From an uncultured Oscillospiraceae bacterium (lineage in GTDB: Bacteria; Bacillota; Clostridia; Oscillospirales; Acutalibacteraceae): a stretch of DNA of 12,522 nucleotides. The notes beneath the pieces are model-generated. The model did no database searches. It was not told the DNA's origin and saw nothing but the letters and a program-made list of their open reading frames with translations. Of the stretch, positions 1-7,675 are shown piece after piece. Position numbers and translations under genes: made by a program. Numbering within the stretch: position 1 is the first letter of the stretch; the number at the start of each line of letters is the position of its first letter. The stretch is taken from assembly GCA_900549945.1 (NCBI GenBank), contig URQJ01000037.1, positions 1-12,522 on the forward strand. Direction: 5' to 3'.

Positions 1-152
1 GCTGCGCCTGCCGGTGCGCCGCCTGCCGTGACGGGACGCGGGCGCTGAATTTTGCTGTGCGCGCCCGGCGGGGCTTGCTTTTTTCCGGGCCGTCCGTATA
101 ATAGAAGGTATCGGAAAGGCAGGGCGGCGCAGGCCGCCGGAGAGGAGCGGGC
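1..152. other. upstream region with no assignable gene
   Basis: No coding region is supported here. A short open frame ending at a TGA at 29-31 could be the last codons of an upstream gene, but nine residues cannot be identified. A GC-rich inverted repeat (CGGGCGC at 39-45 with GCGCCCG at 61-67) followed at a distance by a T6 run (79-84) could be a poor terminator for that gene. Just before the next gene, GGCGGC at 123-128 pairs with GCCGCC at 133-138 around a 4-base loop, a small hairpin ending two bases before the ribosome binding site. It might dampen initiation, but this is inference. Confidence 0.4.
75..102 (+). promoter_or_regulatory. sigma-A-type promoter for the VanY-like/ATPase pair
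   Basis: TTGCTT at 75-80 and a perfect TATAAT at 97-102 are separated by 16 bases, in front of the first gene (start 153). The -10 hexamer is an A/T island in very GC-rich surroundings, which supports a real site. The expected transcript start is near 109, giving a leader of about 45 nt. Confidence 0.6.
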
Positions 153-1034
153 ATGGAGCAGAGGAACAGGAATACGCGCTGCGCGCGCAAGAGGCCTCCC
201 ATTCGGCGGCGCAGGCGCAGGTCGATCTATAAGCCGGACTACGCGCGCGTGCGGCAGATCGCGCTGACGAAGCGGATCATCGGCGTTCTGCTCGCGCTTC
301 TTCTGGCGGCCGCGGCTGCGGCGGTGCTGCTCACGTGGGTGATCCCCTCTGCCTTAAAGGCGCTGGAGCCCTCGCCGGCCGCCATGGCGGAGAGCGATGC
401 GCCGGCCGAGGGGGAGAGCGCTTTGGAGCAGCCTCTGGGATACGACGAAGAGACCGGTCTGCCGCTCTACGGAGACGACTTTAATCTGTTCGTCATCAAC
501 GAGGAGAATCCGGCGGAGAGTGACTTCGCGCCGGTTCTGGCTGAGGCGGCTGGTGTGGAGGTGGATGCGCGGATTGCACCGGCGCTTTCGATGCTCGCCG
601 AAAAGGCGCATGAGGCCGGGATCGAGCTGGAATTTTCCGCGGGCTTTGTCTCCTACGAGGCGCAGGCGGCGCTTTATGCGGCGCAGGTCGAAGCGCTCGT
701 GGAGGCCGGATCGACCAAGGTCATGGCGCGCGAGGACGCGCGGCGCACGGCCCCGGCGCCCGGGGAATCGGACATGCAGACCGGCCTGTGCGTGACGCTC
801 CGATACACGACGCAGGAAGAGGACGCGGGCGGCTTTGCGGGCTCGGCGGCGTATAGCTGGCTGCAAAGCAGCATGGGGAAATACGGCTTTGTGTTCCGTT
901 ACCCGGCGGATAAGGCGGATTACACGGGCGTCGGGCAGAACGACCTCGTGCTGCGCTACGTCGGGCCGGAAAACGCCGCGGCGATGCGCCGGCTTTCGAT
1001 GTGCCTTGAGGAGTACGTCGAATACGCCGGCTGA
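153..1034 (+). CDS. membrane-anchored VanY/M15B-fold protein, predicted inactive
   Basis: 293 residues. The first 41 are rich in Arg/Lys and probably cytoplasmic. Residues 42-63 form an Ala/Leu-rich membrane anchor, then an acidic linker leads to an extracytoplasmic domain from about 130. That domain reads like a D-alanyl-D-alanine carboxypeptidase of the VanY (peptidase M15B) family: SAGFVSYEAQAALY at 162-175, ESDMQTGLCVTL at 205-216, KYGFVFRYP at 243-251, LRYVG at 267-271. Active members carry SxHxxGxAxD and ExxH just before LRYVG. Here the zinc His is Met208, the zinc Asp is Thr215, the catalytic Glu is Asn263 and the last zinc His is Val266. All four are lost while the scaffold is kept, so hydrolysis of stem peptides is unlikely and a binding or scaffold role at the cell wall is inferred. 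AGAGGAG at 141-147 supports the ATG. An ATPase gene starts 13 bases downstream. Confidence 0.8.
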   Translation: MEQRNRNTRCARKRPPIRRRRRRSIYKPDYARVRQIALTKRIIGVLLALLLAAAAAAVLLTWVIPSALKALEPSPAAMAESDAPAEGESALEQPLGYDEETGLPLYGDDFNLFVINEENPAESDFAPVLAEAAGVEVDARIAPALSMLAEKAHEAGIELEFSAGFVSYEAQAALYAAQVEALVEAGSTKVMAREDARRTAPAPGESDMQTGLCVTLRYTTQEEDAGGFAGSAAYSWLQSSMGKYGFVFRYPADKADYTGVGQNDLVLRYVGPENAAAMRRLSMCLEEYVEYAG

Positions 1035-1047
1035 GGAGGGGCGACGG

Positions 1048-1788
1048 ATGGAACGCAGATTTGTGCGGCGCATCGAACTGACCGGCGAGCTTGCAGCGGA
1101 TTCCTATCTGCACAATGTACCGGCGGTCCGCTATCTGGAAACGGCCGGCCGTCTGGAGTTTAACAGCGGTGTGACGTTTCTCGTCGGCGAAAACGGTGCC
1201 GGAAAATCGACGCTTTTAGAGGCGGTTGCGGTGGCCTGCGGCTTCAACCCCGAGGGCGGCTCAAGGAACTTCAGCTTTTCGACGCGCGAGACGCATTCTG
1301 AACTCGGCGCGGCGCTGACCGTTGTGCGGTCGGCTTACCCGAAGGACGGCTTCTTCCTGCGGGCGGAGAGCTTTTACAACGCCGCGAGCTACCTCGACGC
1401 GCTCGGAGACGAGAGGATTTCCAGCAGCTACGGCGGCTCGCTGCACGAGAAATCGCACGGCGAGAGTTTTCTTGCGCTCGTGCAGAATCGTTTCCGCGGG
1501 CACGGGCTCTACCTGCTCGACGAGCCGGAGGCCGCGCTTTCCCCGATGCGGCTTTTGACACTGATGGGGGAGATCGACCGCCTGCTCGAAACGGGCTCGC
1601 AGTTTATTATCTCGACACATTCGCCGATTCTCATGGCATTTCCGGGCGCAGAGGTGCTGGAGATCACCAGAGCGGGGATTTCTGCGGTGCCATACCGGGA
1701 GACGGAGCACTTCGAGGTCACGCGCCGGTTCCTCGAAAGTCCGGAGCGGATGCTGCGCGTGCTGCTTGAAAAAGACGCGGGCGGATAA
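1048..1788 (+). CDS. small ABC-like AAA-family ATPase (COG3910-type)
   Basis: 246 residues forming a single nucleotide-binding domain. Walker A is GENGAGKST (47-55), a signature-like loop SHGES lies at 136-140, Walker B is LYLLDEPEAALS (154-165) with catalytic Glu159, and the switch histidine is His191 in STHSP. This pattern matches stand-alone predicted ATPases related to the ABC/SMC head (AAA_21/COG3910) and not transporter subunits: there is no transmembrane gene beside it. Its substrate or partner is unknown. The ATG at 1048 has GAGGAGGGG at 1033-1041, overlapping the stop of the VanY-like gene, so the two are probably translated from one message. Whether they act together is not shown by the sequence. 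Confidence 0.82.
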   Translation: MERRFVRRIELTGELAADSYLHNVPAVRYLETAGRLEFNSGVTFLVGENGAGKSTLLEAVAVACGFNPEGGSRNFSFSTRETHSELGAALTVVRSAYPKDGFFLRAESFYNAASYLDALGDERISSSYGGSLHEKSHGESFLALVQNRFRGHGLYLLDEPEAALSPMRLLTLMGEIDRLLETGSQFIISTHSPILMAFPGAEVLEITRAGISAVPYRETEHFEVTRRFLESPERMLRVLLEKDAGG

Positions 1789-1809
1789 AAAAGTTTTTTC
1801 AAAAAAACC

Positions 1810-1838
1810 TTGCAATTTCCACGCTTTTGTGCTAACAT
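1810..1838 (+). promoter_or_regulatory. rpmE promoter with extended -10 and A/T-rich upstream element
   Basis: TTGCAA (1810-1815) and TAACAT (1833-1838) are 17 bases apart, with TGC directly before the -10 (extended -10). Immediately upstream, 1786-1808 is built of A and T tracts, as expected of an UP element of a strongly expressed ribosomal gene. The predicted start is near 1845, giving a leader of about 58 nt. Confidence 0.65.
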
Positions 1839-1852
1839 TATCAATGCTATGT

Positions 1853-1868
1853 TTAAGTGTTAACTTAA
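1853..1868 (+). repeat. inverted repeat in the rpmE leader
   Basis: TTAAGT (1853-1858) and ACTTAA (1863-1868) are perfect inverted arms around GTTA. The dyad lies just after the predicted transcript start, so it could be an operator or a weak leader hairpin for control of L31 synthesis. The arms are A/U rich, so as RNA it would be marginal. Confidence 0.4.
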
Positions 1869-1902
1869 TAACCGCAGAGATCAACCGAAAGAGGTGACAG
1901 AT

Positions 1903-2103
1903 ATGAAAAATATTCATCCGGACTATCAGGATACGACCATTACCTGCGCATGCGGCAATGTGATTCATACGCGTTCCACGAAGAAGGACATCCGCGTTGA
2001 AATTTGCTCCAAGTGCCATCCGTTCTACACGGGCAAGCAGAAGCTGGTTGATACGAGCGGCCGCGTTGACATGTTCAAAAAGCGCTACGGTATCACGAAG
2101 TAA
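1903..2103 (+). CDS. rpmE: 50S ribosomal protein L31, zinc-binding type
   Basis: 66 residues beginning MKNIHPDY, the usual L31 start. Cys15-x-Cys17 and Cys35-x2-Cys38 form the zinc site that marks the C+ form of L31, as opposed to the cysteine-free paralogue made under zinc limitation. The C-terminal KRYG motif (60-63) is typical. L31 sits on the central protuberance of the large subunit and bridges to the small subunit. AAAGAGGTG at 1888-1896 places the ATG at 1903, 6 bases downstream. An in-frame GTG at 1894 lies inside that ribosome binding site and is rejected. The gene has its own promoter and terminator and so is expressed apart from its neighbours. Confidence 0.96.
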   Translation: MKNIHPDYQDTTITCACGNVIHTRSTKKDIRVEICSKCHPFYTGKQKLVDTSGRVDMFKKRYGITK

Positions 2104-2124
2104 TTATTTATACGGTTCGGTTTG

Positions 2125-2154
2125 GGCGGTGCTTTGCGGCATCGCCTGTTTTTT
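2125..2154 (+). terminator. rho-independent terminator after rpmE
   Basis: GGCGGTGC (2125-2132) pairs with GCATCGCC (2139-2146), 8 bp with one G-U pair and a 6-base loop, followed by TGTTTTTT. It begins 21 bases after the rpmE stop. Confidence 0.8.
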
Positions 2155-2187
2155 GTTCGGAAACGGGCGCGTGAGGAGGGTGCGGCT

Positions 2188-2814
2188 ATGGCACAGTACA
2201 AAACGGTTTTGCAGGAGGCGCAGGACGATTTCGTCGAAAAGCGCTCGCGGTTTATCGGCTATGCGAGGCCCGTCTCGACCGAGGCGGAGGCGCTGGCCTT
2301 TATCGCTGAGAAAAAATCGAAGCACTGGGATGCTTCGCACAACGTATACGCCTACATTCTGCGCGACGGCGGCGTGATGCGCTATTCGGACGACGGAGAG
2401 CCGCAGGGCACCGCGGGCATCCCGGTGCTCGACGTGTTGCAGAAAAGCGGCGTGACCGACGTGGTCGTCGTCGCGACGCGCTACTTCGGCGGCATTCTGC
2501 TCGGCGGCGGCGGGCTCGTACGGGCTTATTCGCACACGGCATCGATCGCCTTGCAGGCGGCGGGCATCGTGACGATGCGCGAATGCCTGATGCTTGAGGT
2601 CCTCTGCGACTACGGGCAGTACGGGCGCGCGGCGGCGCTCGTGCCCGAGTGCGGCGGCGTGATGGACGGCACGGTGTTTGAGGAAAAGGTGGCGCTGCGC
2701 TTCCACATGGCGCCGGAGGATTACCCGGGCTTTGGCAAAAAGCTCGCCGATGCGACGAACGGACAGGTCAAAGCGGCGGAAACCGGAAAAAAATATTTTG
2801 AATTTCTCGAATAA
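2188..2814 (+). CDS. YigZ/IMPACT family protein (UPF0029)
   Basis: 208 residues, the usual size of bacterial YigZ proteins. The N-terminal UPF0029 domain shows the family hallmarks: YSDDGEPQGTAG at 66-77, then a hydrophobic strand and RYFGGILLGGGGLVRAYS at 98-115. Residues from about 138 to the end fit the C-terminal DUF1949 domain. The eukaryotic relative IMPACT modulates GCN2 signalling. The bacterial role is not settled; nucleic-acid or ribosome binding has been suggested for the family. GAGGAGGG at 2173-2180 supports the ATG at 2188. An earlier in-frame start at 2122 would begin within the rpmE terminator and is rejected. No clear promoter lies between that terminator and the gene. Confidence 0.92.
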   Translation: MAQYKTVLQEAQDDFVEKRSRFIGYARPVSTEAEALAFIAEKKSKHWDASHNVYAYILRDGGVMRYSDDGEPQGTAGIPVLDVLQKSGVTDVVVVATRYFGGILLGGGGLVRAYSHTASIALQAAGIVTMRECLMLEVLCDYGQYGRAAALVPECGGVMDGTVFEEKVALRFHMAPEDYPGFGKKLADATNGQVKAAETGKKYFEFLE

Positions 2815-2824
2815 GGAAGTAATT

Positions 2825-2852
2825 TTGACGTTTGCGGCGTATAAATTATAAT
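2825..2852 (+). promoter_or_regulatory. near-consensus promoter heading the CCG protein-dgt-dnaG-rpoD-rrf2 run
   Basis: TTGACG (2825-2830) and a perfect TATAAT (2847-2852) are spaced by 16 bases, just after the YigZ stop and about 45 bases before the next start codon. Gaps between the following genes are 20-68 bases and contain no convincing terminator until 8117, so this promoter may drive all five. Confidence 0.75.
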
Positions 2853-2897
2853 GAAGGGTGCTTTTTGCTCTTACTTTACCAGATGGAGGTCTGGGCG

Positions 2898-3641
2898 ATG
2901 GAAAAATGTGCAGTTTCTTCCGGGCGGAAGTATTATATTGCGAGCTGTCTTTTCACAGCGCGTTTCCCGGAAACCAGTCTGAAGGTACAGCGATACATAA
3001 AGGACCGCGGGGATATCGAAACCGTCCGCTGCTGTATCCCCAATTTCAGAGTACAGCAGAATACGGAGCGCATCCCGGACGATACGGCGCGGGCGGTATG
3101 GAAAAGCCTGCCGGATTCGGCGGCGCTCCGCCCGGGCGACACCGTGTACTCGATTTGCCACAACTGCACGAACATCGCGGACGAGCAGCATCCCGGCATC
3201 CATGTCGTTTCCCTTTGGGAGCTGATCGACCGGGATGAAGGCTTTGCCTTTCCGGATTACGGCGGCATGCAGGTTACCGTGCAGGATTGCTGGCGCACGC
3301 GCGAACGTGCGGCGGAGCAGGCAGCTGTGCGCAGCCTCCTGCACAAGATGAATATCCGGTATGCGGAGCTGCCGGAAAACCATGGACAGACGGAATTCTG
3401 CGGGAGCACGCTCTACCGAGAGCAGCCGGCGAAGAACCCGGCGTTTGCACCGAAACACTATATTGAACAGGCGGGCGGAAAATTCCGGCCGCACAGCAAG
3501 GAGGAACAGGTCGCGATCATGCGCGACTACTGCAAAGGCTTTGCGACGGACACCGTCGTGTGCTACTGCCACTACTGTCTGGAGGGCCTTCTGGAAGGAG
3601 GCGCCGACGGGCGGCATCTGGCACATCTTTTGTTTCCGTAA
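2898..3641 (+). CDS. tandem CCG-domain cysteine-rich protein (HdrB/LutA-like)
   Basis: 247 residues with 12 cysteines arranged as two copies of the CCG pattern (CxnCCxnCxxC) seen in HdrB, GlpC and LutA. Copy one is Cys17, Cys45-Cys46, Cys87-x2-Cys90. Copy two is Cys131, a single Cys168 in FCG (the usual first Cys is Phe167), then Cys222, Cys224-x2-Cys227. In HdrB such cysteines hold noncubane [4Fe-4S] clusters; in LutA/GlpC-type proteins they serve redox enzymes. The length fits a free-standing pair of CCG domains with no fused ferredoxin and no adjacent LutB/LutC or Hdr partner. Substrate and redox partner are therefore unknown. GGAGGT at 2885-2890 fixes the ATG at 2898; the open frame extends further upstream, but those starts overlap the promoter. 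The dGTPase gene starts 33 bases downstream. Confidence 0.72.
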   Translation: MEKCAVSSGRKYYIASCLFTARFPETSLKVQRYIKDRGDIETVRCCIPNFRVQQNTERIPDDTARAVWKSLPDSAALRPGDTVYSICHNCTNIADEQHPGIHVVSLWELIDRDEGFAFPDYGGMQVTVQDCWRTRERAAEQAAVRSLLHKMNIRYAELPENHGQTEFCGSTLYREQPAKNPAFAPKHYIEQAGGKFRPHSKEEQVAIMRDYCKGFATDTVVCYCHYCLEGLLEGGADGRHLAHLLFP

Positions 3642-3674
3642 CACACAGTTCGACGATGCAGGGAGGGATTGCCC

Positions 3675-4694
3675 ATGGAGAAGCAGGCACTGAGCATTCG
3701 CGAGGAGACGCAGCGCATCGAGCGGGAGACGCTCTCGCCCTATGCGGCGCTTTCCGAGAACACGCGCGGCAGGGTGCGCGAAACGGCGGCGTGCGCGATC
3801 CGCACGCCGTACCAGCGCGACCGCGACCGGGTTATCCACTGCAAGGCGTTCCGCCGGCTGAAGCATAAGACGCAGGTGTTCCTCTCGCCGGAGGGCGACC
3901 ATTACCGCACGCGCCTGACGCACACGCTCGAGGTTTCGCAGATCGCGCGGACGATCGCCCGGGCGCTCAGGCTCAACGAGGACCTGACGGAGGCGGTGGC
4001 GCTCGGACACGACCTCGGGCACACGCCATTCGGCCATGCGGGCGAGCGGGCTTTGAACACCCTGATGCCCGGCGGCTTCCGCCACTACGAGCAGAGTGTG
4101 CGCGTGGTGGAGAGGCTTGAGAACGACGGCCGCGGCCTGAACCTCACCTTTGAGGTGCGCGACGGCATCCGCTGCCACACGGCGGGGCGGGAGGCCGTGA
4201 CGATGGAAGGGCGCATCATCCGCTGGGCGGACAAGATCGCCTACATGAACCATGACATCGACGACGCGATCCGCGCGGGCGTGATCCGGGAGGCGGACAT
4301 CCCGCGGGACATCACCGCGGTGCTCGGCGACACGAAGAACAAGCGCATCACGACGATGGTCACGTCGCTGATCGAAAACAGCCTGGCCGGCGTCGTCGGC
4401 ATGGATGCGGACGTGCTCGCGGCGTATGAGGCGCTGCACGTCTACATGTACGAATCGGTTTACCTGAACGACTACGCGAAGCGCGAGGAGAAAAAGGTGC
4501 CGCATTTGATCGAGAGCTTGTTCTGCTACTATGTGCGCCACCCGGACCGCCTGCCCGAAAGCATGCGGGACATCGCGGAGGCGGACGGAAGAGAGCAGGC
4601 GGCGTGCGACTACATCGCCGGCATGACGGACCGCTTTGCCGTCGATCTTTACAGCAATCTCTTTATCCCGAAGGCCTGGGGTACGCCGGTCTGA
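3675..4694 (+). CDS. dgt: deoxyguanosinetriphosphate triphosphohydrolase-like HD protein
   Basis: 339 residues of the HD superfamily, Dgt branch, which splits dNTPs (classically dGTP) into deoxynucleoside and triphosphate and so trims the dNTP pool. The metal ligands are His83 in RLTHTLEV, His112-Asp113 in GHDLGHTPFGHAGE, and Asp186 in ADKIAY. The family start region YQRDRDRVIHCKAFRRL (46-62) and the terminal MTDRFA (317-322) are present. It is shorter than the E. coli enzyme and matches the compact Dgt-like type common in Clostridia. A GGGAGGGA run (3661-3668) precedes the ATG; a TTG two codons earlier is less likely. dnaG follows after 25 bases, a frequent Clostridial order that ties dNTP control to replication priming. 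True substrate preference cannot be read from sequence. Confidence 0.93.
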   Translation: MEKQALSIREETQRIERETLSPYAALSENTRGRVRETAACAIRTPYQRDRDRVIHCKAFRRLKHKTQVFLSPEGDHYRTRLTHTLEVSQIARTIARALRLNEDLTEAVALGHDLGHTPFGHAGERALNTLMPGGFRHYEQSVRVVERLENDGRGLNLTFEVRDGIRCHTAGREAVTMEGRIIRWADKIAYMNHDIDDAIRAGVIREADIPRDITAVLGDTKNKRITTMVTSLIENSLAGVVGMDADVLAAYEALHVYMYESVYLNDYAKREEKKVPHLIESLFCYYVRHPDRLPESMRDIAEADGREQAACDYIAGMTDRFAVDLYSNLFIPKAWGTPV

Positions 4695-4704
4695 GGGTGT
4701 TTTG

Positions 4705-4722
4705 AAAGGAGGCGGTGGTTTG
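4705..4722 (+). promoter_or_regulatory. ribosome binding site that sets a TTG start for dnaG
   Basis: AAAGGAGG at 4705-4712 is followed after 7 bases by TTG at 4720, giving [12 protein letters not shown], the typical DnaG N-terminus. The next ATG (4741) would drop conserved residues and has no such site; the longer open frame upstream overlaps dgt. A rare start codon with a very strong site is the best reading. Confidence 0.8.
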
Positions 4723-6492
4723 GCACTGCCTGAGGCATTTATGCAGGATCTCAAATCCCGCTCGGACATCGTGGACATCATTTCCTCGTATGTCAATCTG
4801 AAGCGGCGCGGGAAAAACATGGTGGGGCTCTGCCCGTTTCACAACGAGAAATCCCCGTCGTTCAATGTGTATACGGAAAACGGATCGTTCTACTGCTTCG
4901 GCTGCGGCGCGGGCGGCGACGTGATCACGTTTATCCGCAAGATCGAAAATCTCGACTACATTGAGGCGGTCAAGCTGCTCGCCCAGCGGGCAGGCTTGCA
5001 GGTGCCGGAGCAGGGCGTGGACGATTCGATGTCCCGCCTGCGGCAGCGCGTGCTGGAGATCAACCGCGAATCGGCGCGTTTCTTTCATGCGTCGCTTTTA
5101 AAGCCCGAGGGCAAGCCGGGGCTCGACTACTTCGCGCGCCGCCGGCTGCCGATGCAGATGATCCGCCATTTCGGGCTTGGGTGGGCGCCGGAAAGCCGCT
5201 TTGCGCTCGTCAACCACCTGCGCGCGAAGGGATATGCAGAAAGCGAGCTGATTCAGGCGAATGTCGCGGTGCAGACGCGCTCGGGCCGCGCGATGGACCG
5301 CTTCCACAGCCGCGTGATGTTCCCGATCATCGACCTGCGCGGCAACGTTGTCGCATTCGGCGGGCGCATCCTCACCGACGAGAAGCCGAAGTACATCAAC
5401 ACCTCGGATACGCCGGTCTACCACAAGAGCAGCGGTCTGTTCGCGATGAATTTCGCGAAAAATGCGCTCGACAACGGCCGGCTGATTCTGGCCGAGGGCT
5501 ATATGGACGTGATCTCGCTGCACAAGGCCGGCTTTGAAAACGCGATCGCCTCGCTCGGCACATCGCTGACGGCGGAGCAGGCGCGCGTGATGGCCCGCTA
5601 CGCGAAGGAAGTCATCATCTGCTACGATTCCGACGAGGCGGGGCAGAAGGCTGCGCAGCGCGCGATTCCGATTCTGCGCGGCGCGGGTCTTCTTGTGCGC
5701 GTGATGGCGGTGCCGGGCAACAAGGACCCGGACGAGTTCATCAACAGCTACGGCGAGGAGGGCGCGGCGCGCTTCAGAAAGCTCATAGAGGACTGCGGCA
5801 GCGACGTCGAATACCGGCTCGACAGGCTCAAAAGCGGCTTCGACCTCGAGAGCGGCGACGGCAAGGTGCAGTACCTGATGGAGGCCGTGAACGTGCTCGC
5901 ACGGCTCGACAATGCGATCGAGCGCGACGTGTACGTCGGCCGGCTTTCGGAGGAGCTCGGCGTCGATAAAAACGCGATCCTCACGCAGATGAAGCGCAGT
6001 ATGCGGCAGGAAAGCCGCGCCGCCCAGAAGCGGCAGCTTCGGGAGACGACCGAGGCGCTTTCCGCGCGGCGGGACGAGATCAACCCCGAGAAGCGGAGGC
6101 ACGTGCGCGTCGCGAACGCGGAGGAGCGCTTGATTGCGTGCCTGTTCGCGCACAACGAGCTTGCGGCATCACTTCGGGAAAAGCTGCCGCCGGAAAAGTT
6201 TGTGACCGGCTTCAACCGCCGGTTATATCAGAGCCTCTTGGGAAAGATTATAAACGGAGAAACCGCAAACGCGCCGGGAATCAGCGATTTTTCGGCGGAA
6301 TGCACGCCGGACGAGATGGGGCGCGTCGCCGCGATCCTCCGCGAAAGCAGCGGCACGACGGCGGAGGACGCCGAGCGCTTTGTGCAGATCATTCTGAGCG
6401 AGGGCGGGCTTTCGGATGCGGAGGCGATCCGCGCGAGCGACCCCGCGCAGCTGCAGGCGCAGTTTGAGGCGCTGCGCAGGCAGAAAAAATAG
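4720..6492 (+). CDS. dnaG: DNA primase
   Basis: 590 residues. DnaG makes the RNA primers for both replication strands and works with the replicative helicase DnaB. The zinc-binding domain comes first, with Cys38-x2-His41 and Cys59-x2-Cys62. The RNA polymerase domain follows with the TOPRIM fold: Glu259 in LAEGYMD, Asp303 and Asp305 in CYDSDEAG, and the KDPDEF motif at 335-340. The C-terminal helicase-interacting domain begins near 465. Length is normal for Bacillota. It is set between dgt (25-base gap) and rpoD (68-base gap), the core of the macromolecular-synthesis operon, here without rpsU. Confidence 0.97.
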   Translation: MALPEAFMQDLKSRSDIVDIISSYVNLKRRGKNMVGLCPFHNEKSPSFNVYTENGSFYCFGCGAGGDVITFIRKIENLDYIEAVKLLAQRAGLQVPEQGVDDSMSRLRQRVLEINRESARFFHASLLKPEGKPGLDYFARRRLPMQMIRHFGLGWAPESRFALVNHLRAKGYAESELIQANVAVQTRSGRAMDRFHSRVMFPIIDLRGNVVAFGGRILTDEKPKYINTSDTPVYHKSSGLFAMNFAKNALDNGRLILAEGYMDVISLHKAGFENAIASLGTSLTAEQARVMARYAKEVIICYDSDEAGQKAAQRAIPILRGAGLLVRVMAVPGNKDPDEFINSYGEEGAARFRKLIEDCGSDVEYRLDRLKSGFDLESGDGKVQYLMEAVNVLARLDNAIERDVYVGRLSEELGVDKNAILTQMKRSMRQESRAAQKRQLRETTEALSARRDEINPEKRRHVRVANAEERLIACLFAHNELAASLREKLPPEKFVTGFNRRLYQSLLGKIINGETANAPGISDFSAECTPDEMGRVAAILRESSGTTAEDAERFVQIILSEGGLSDAEAIRASDPAQLQAQFEALRRQKK

Positions 6493-6505
6493 ATGGAAAG
6501 CAAGT

Positions 6506-6519
6506 CGATCGACCGATCG
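6506..6519 (+). repeat. short inverted repeat between dnaG and rpoD
   Basis: CGATCG occurs at 6506-6511 and again at 6514-6519, each palindromic, so the stretch can fold as a 5-bp stem with loop GACC. There is no T run, so it is not a terminator. It could be an RNA processing or stability element separating primase from sigma expression, as known for RNase cleavage in the E. coli operon, but this is speculative. Confidence 0.35.
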
Positions 6520-6560
6520 GAAGGAATAAGGGAAAATTCAGGAAAGGTTTGGTAAACAGT

Positions 6561-7655
6561 ATGGCAGCACAGGATAAGAAATCCGTCATCCGCGAGCTGA
6601 TCGAGCTCGGCAAGAGCAAGGGGCAGCTCACCACGAAGGAGATTCTCGACGCGCTCGGCGAGCTTGATTTCGACCCGGAGCACATCGAAAAATTTTACGA
6701 TACGCTCGAATCGCACGGCGTCGAGATCATCGAGGATTTCGGCGACATCCAGATCGACGACGTGGATCTGACGAAGGTCGCGAACGAGACCGCGGAATAC
6801 GAGAGCGGCGTCAGCATGGAGGGCGTCGCGATCGACGATCCTGTCAAGGTGTATCTCAAGGAGATCGGCCGCGTCCCGCTTCTGACCTCGGAGGAGGAGG
6901 TGCGCCTCGCCATCGCGATCAAGGACGGCAACGAGGCCGCGAAGAAGCGCCTTTCAGAGGCGAACCTGCGCCTCGTCGTCAGCATCGCGAAGCGCTACCT
7001 CGGCCGCGGCATGCAGTTCCTCGACCTGATTCAAGAGGGCAACCTCGGCCTGATCAAGGCCGTAGAGAAGTTCGACTACACGAAGGGCTTTAAGTTTTCC
7101 ACCTACGCGACGTGGTGGATCCGGCAGGCGATCACCCGCGCAATCGCCGATCAGGCGCGTACGATCCGCATCCCGGTGCACATGGTCGAGACGATCAACA
7201 AGGTGAAGAAGGTCTCGAGCCAGCTTCTGCACACGACGGGCCACGAGCCGACGGCGGACGAGATCTCCGAGGAGCTTGACATGCCGGTGGATAAGGTGCG
7301 CGAGATCATGCGCGTTGCGCAGGAGCCGGTTTCGCTCGAGACGCCGATCGGCGAGGAGGAGGACAGCCACCTCGGTGACTTCATCCCGGACGACGAGGCG
7401 CCCGCCCCGGCAGACGCGGCCTCGCACACGCTTTTGCGCGAAACGCTCGGCGACGTGCTCGATTCGCTGACGCCGCGCGAGGAAAAGGTGCTGCGCCTGC
7501 GCTTCGGCCTTGAGGACGGCAGAAGCCGCACGCTCGAGGAGGTCGGCAAGGAGTTCAACGTCACGCGCGAGCGCATCCGCCAGATCGAGGCGAAAGCGCT
7601 CAGAAAGCTGCGCCACCCGAGCCGCAGCAAGAAGCTGAAGGATTTTCTCGACTGA
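6561..7655 (+). CDS. rpoD: primary RNA polymerase sigma factor (sigma-70/sigma-A)
   Basis: 364 residues, the compact SigA size of Gram-positive bacteria, lacking the long spacer of the E. coli factor. Region 1.1-like sequence occupies about 8-60. Region 1.2 starts near [11 protein letters not shown] (93-103). Region 2 contains [16 protein letters not shown] and [21 protein letters not shown] (136-173) and the -10 reading segment [17 protein letters not shown] (179-195). Region 3 covers about 206-280, and region 4 holds the -35 helix-turn-helix, [18 protein letters not shown] (334-351). The ATG at 6561 follows GGAAAGG (6541-6547) by 13 bases, rather long; an in-frame TTG at 6549 would be too close to that site. 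The promoters proposed in this window fit its expected consensus. The Rrf2 gene follows after 20 bases. Confidence 0.97.
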   Translation: MAAQDKKSVIRELIELGKSKGQLTTKEILDALGELDFDPEHIEKFYDTLESHGVEIIEDFGDIQIDDVDLTKVANETAEYESGVSMEGVAIDDPVKVYLKEIGRVPLLTSEEEVRLAIAIKDGNEAAKKRLSEANLRLVVSIAKRYLGRGMQFLDLIQEGNLGLIKAVEKFDYTKGFKFSTYATWWIRQAITRAIADQARTIRIPVHMVETINKVKKVSSQLLHTTGHEPTADEISEELDMPVDKVREIMRVAQEPVSLETPIGEEEDSHLGDFIPDDEAPAPADAASHTLLRETLGDVLDSLTPREEKVLRLRFGLEDGRSRTLEEVGKEFNVTRERIRQIEAKALRKLRHPSRSKKLKDFLD

Positions 7656-7675
7656 GCCGGAAAGGACGCTTTGTT

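Noticed and set aside
1..48. 3' end of an upstream gene
   Set aside because: Two frames end in stops here (29-31, 46-48), but the remaining tails of 9-15 residues are too short and GC-driven to support a call.
1793..1808. GTTTTTTCAAAAAAAC palindrome as a terminator after the ATPase gene
   Set aside because: The stem is almost all A-U with no room for a loop and no clean T run after it; better explained as the A/T-rich upstream element of the rpmE promoter.
1894..1902. GTG start for L31, three codons upstream
   Set aside because: The GTG is part of the ribosome binding site for ATG 1903, and L31 normally starts MKxxIHP.
2871..4820. 649-codon - strand open frame opposite the CCG protein and dgt genes
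   Set aside because: Same shadow effect; Arg/His-rich product with no recognisable fold and no convincing start signals.
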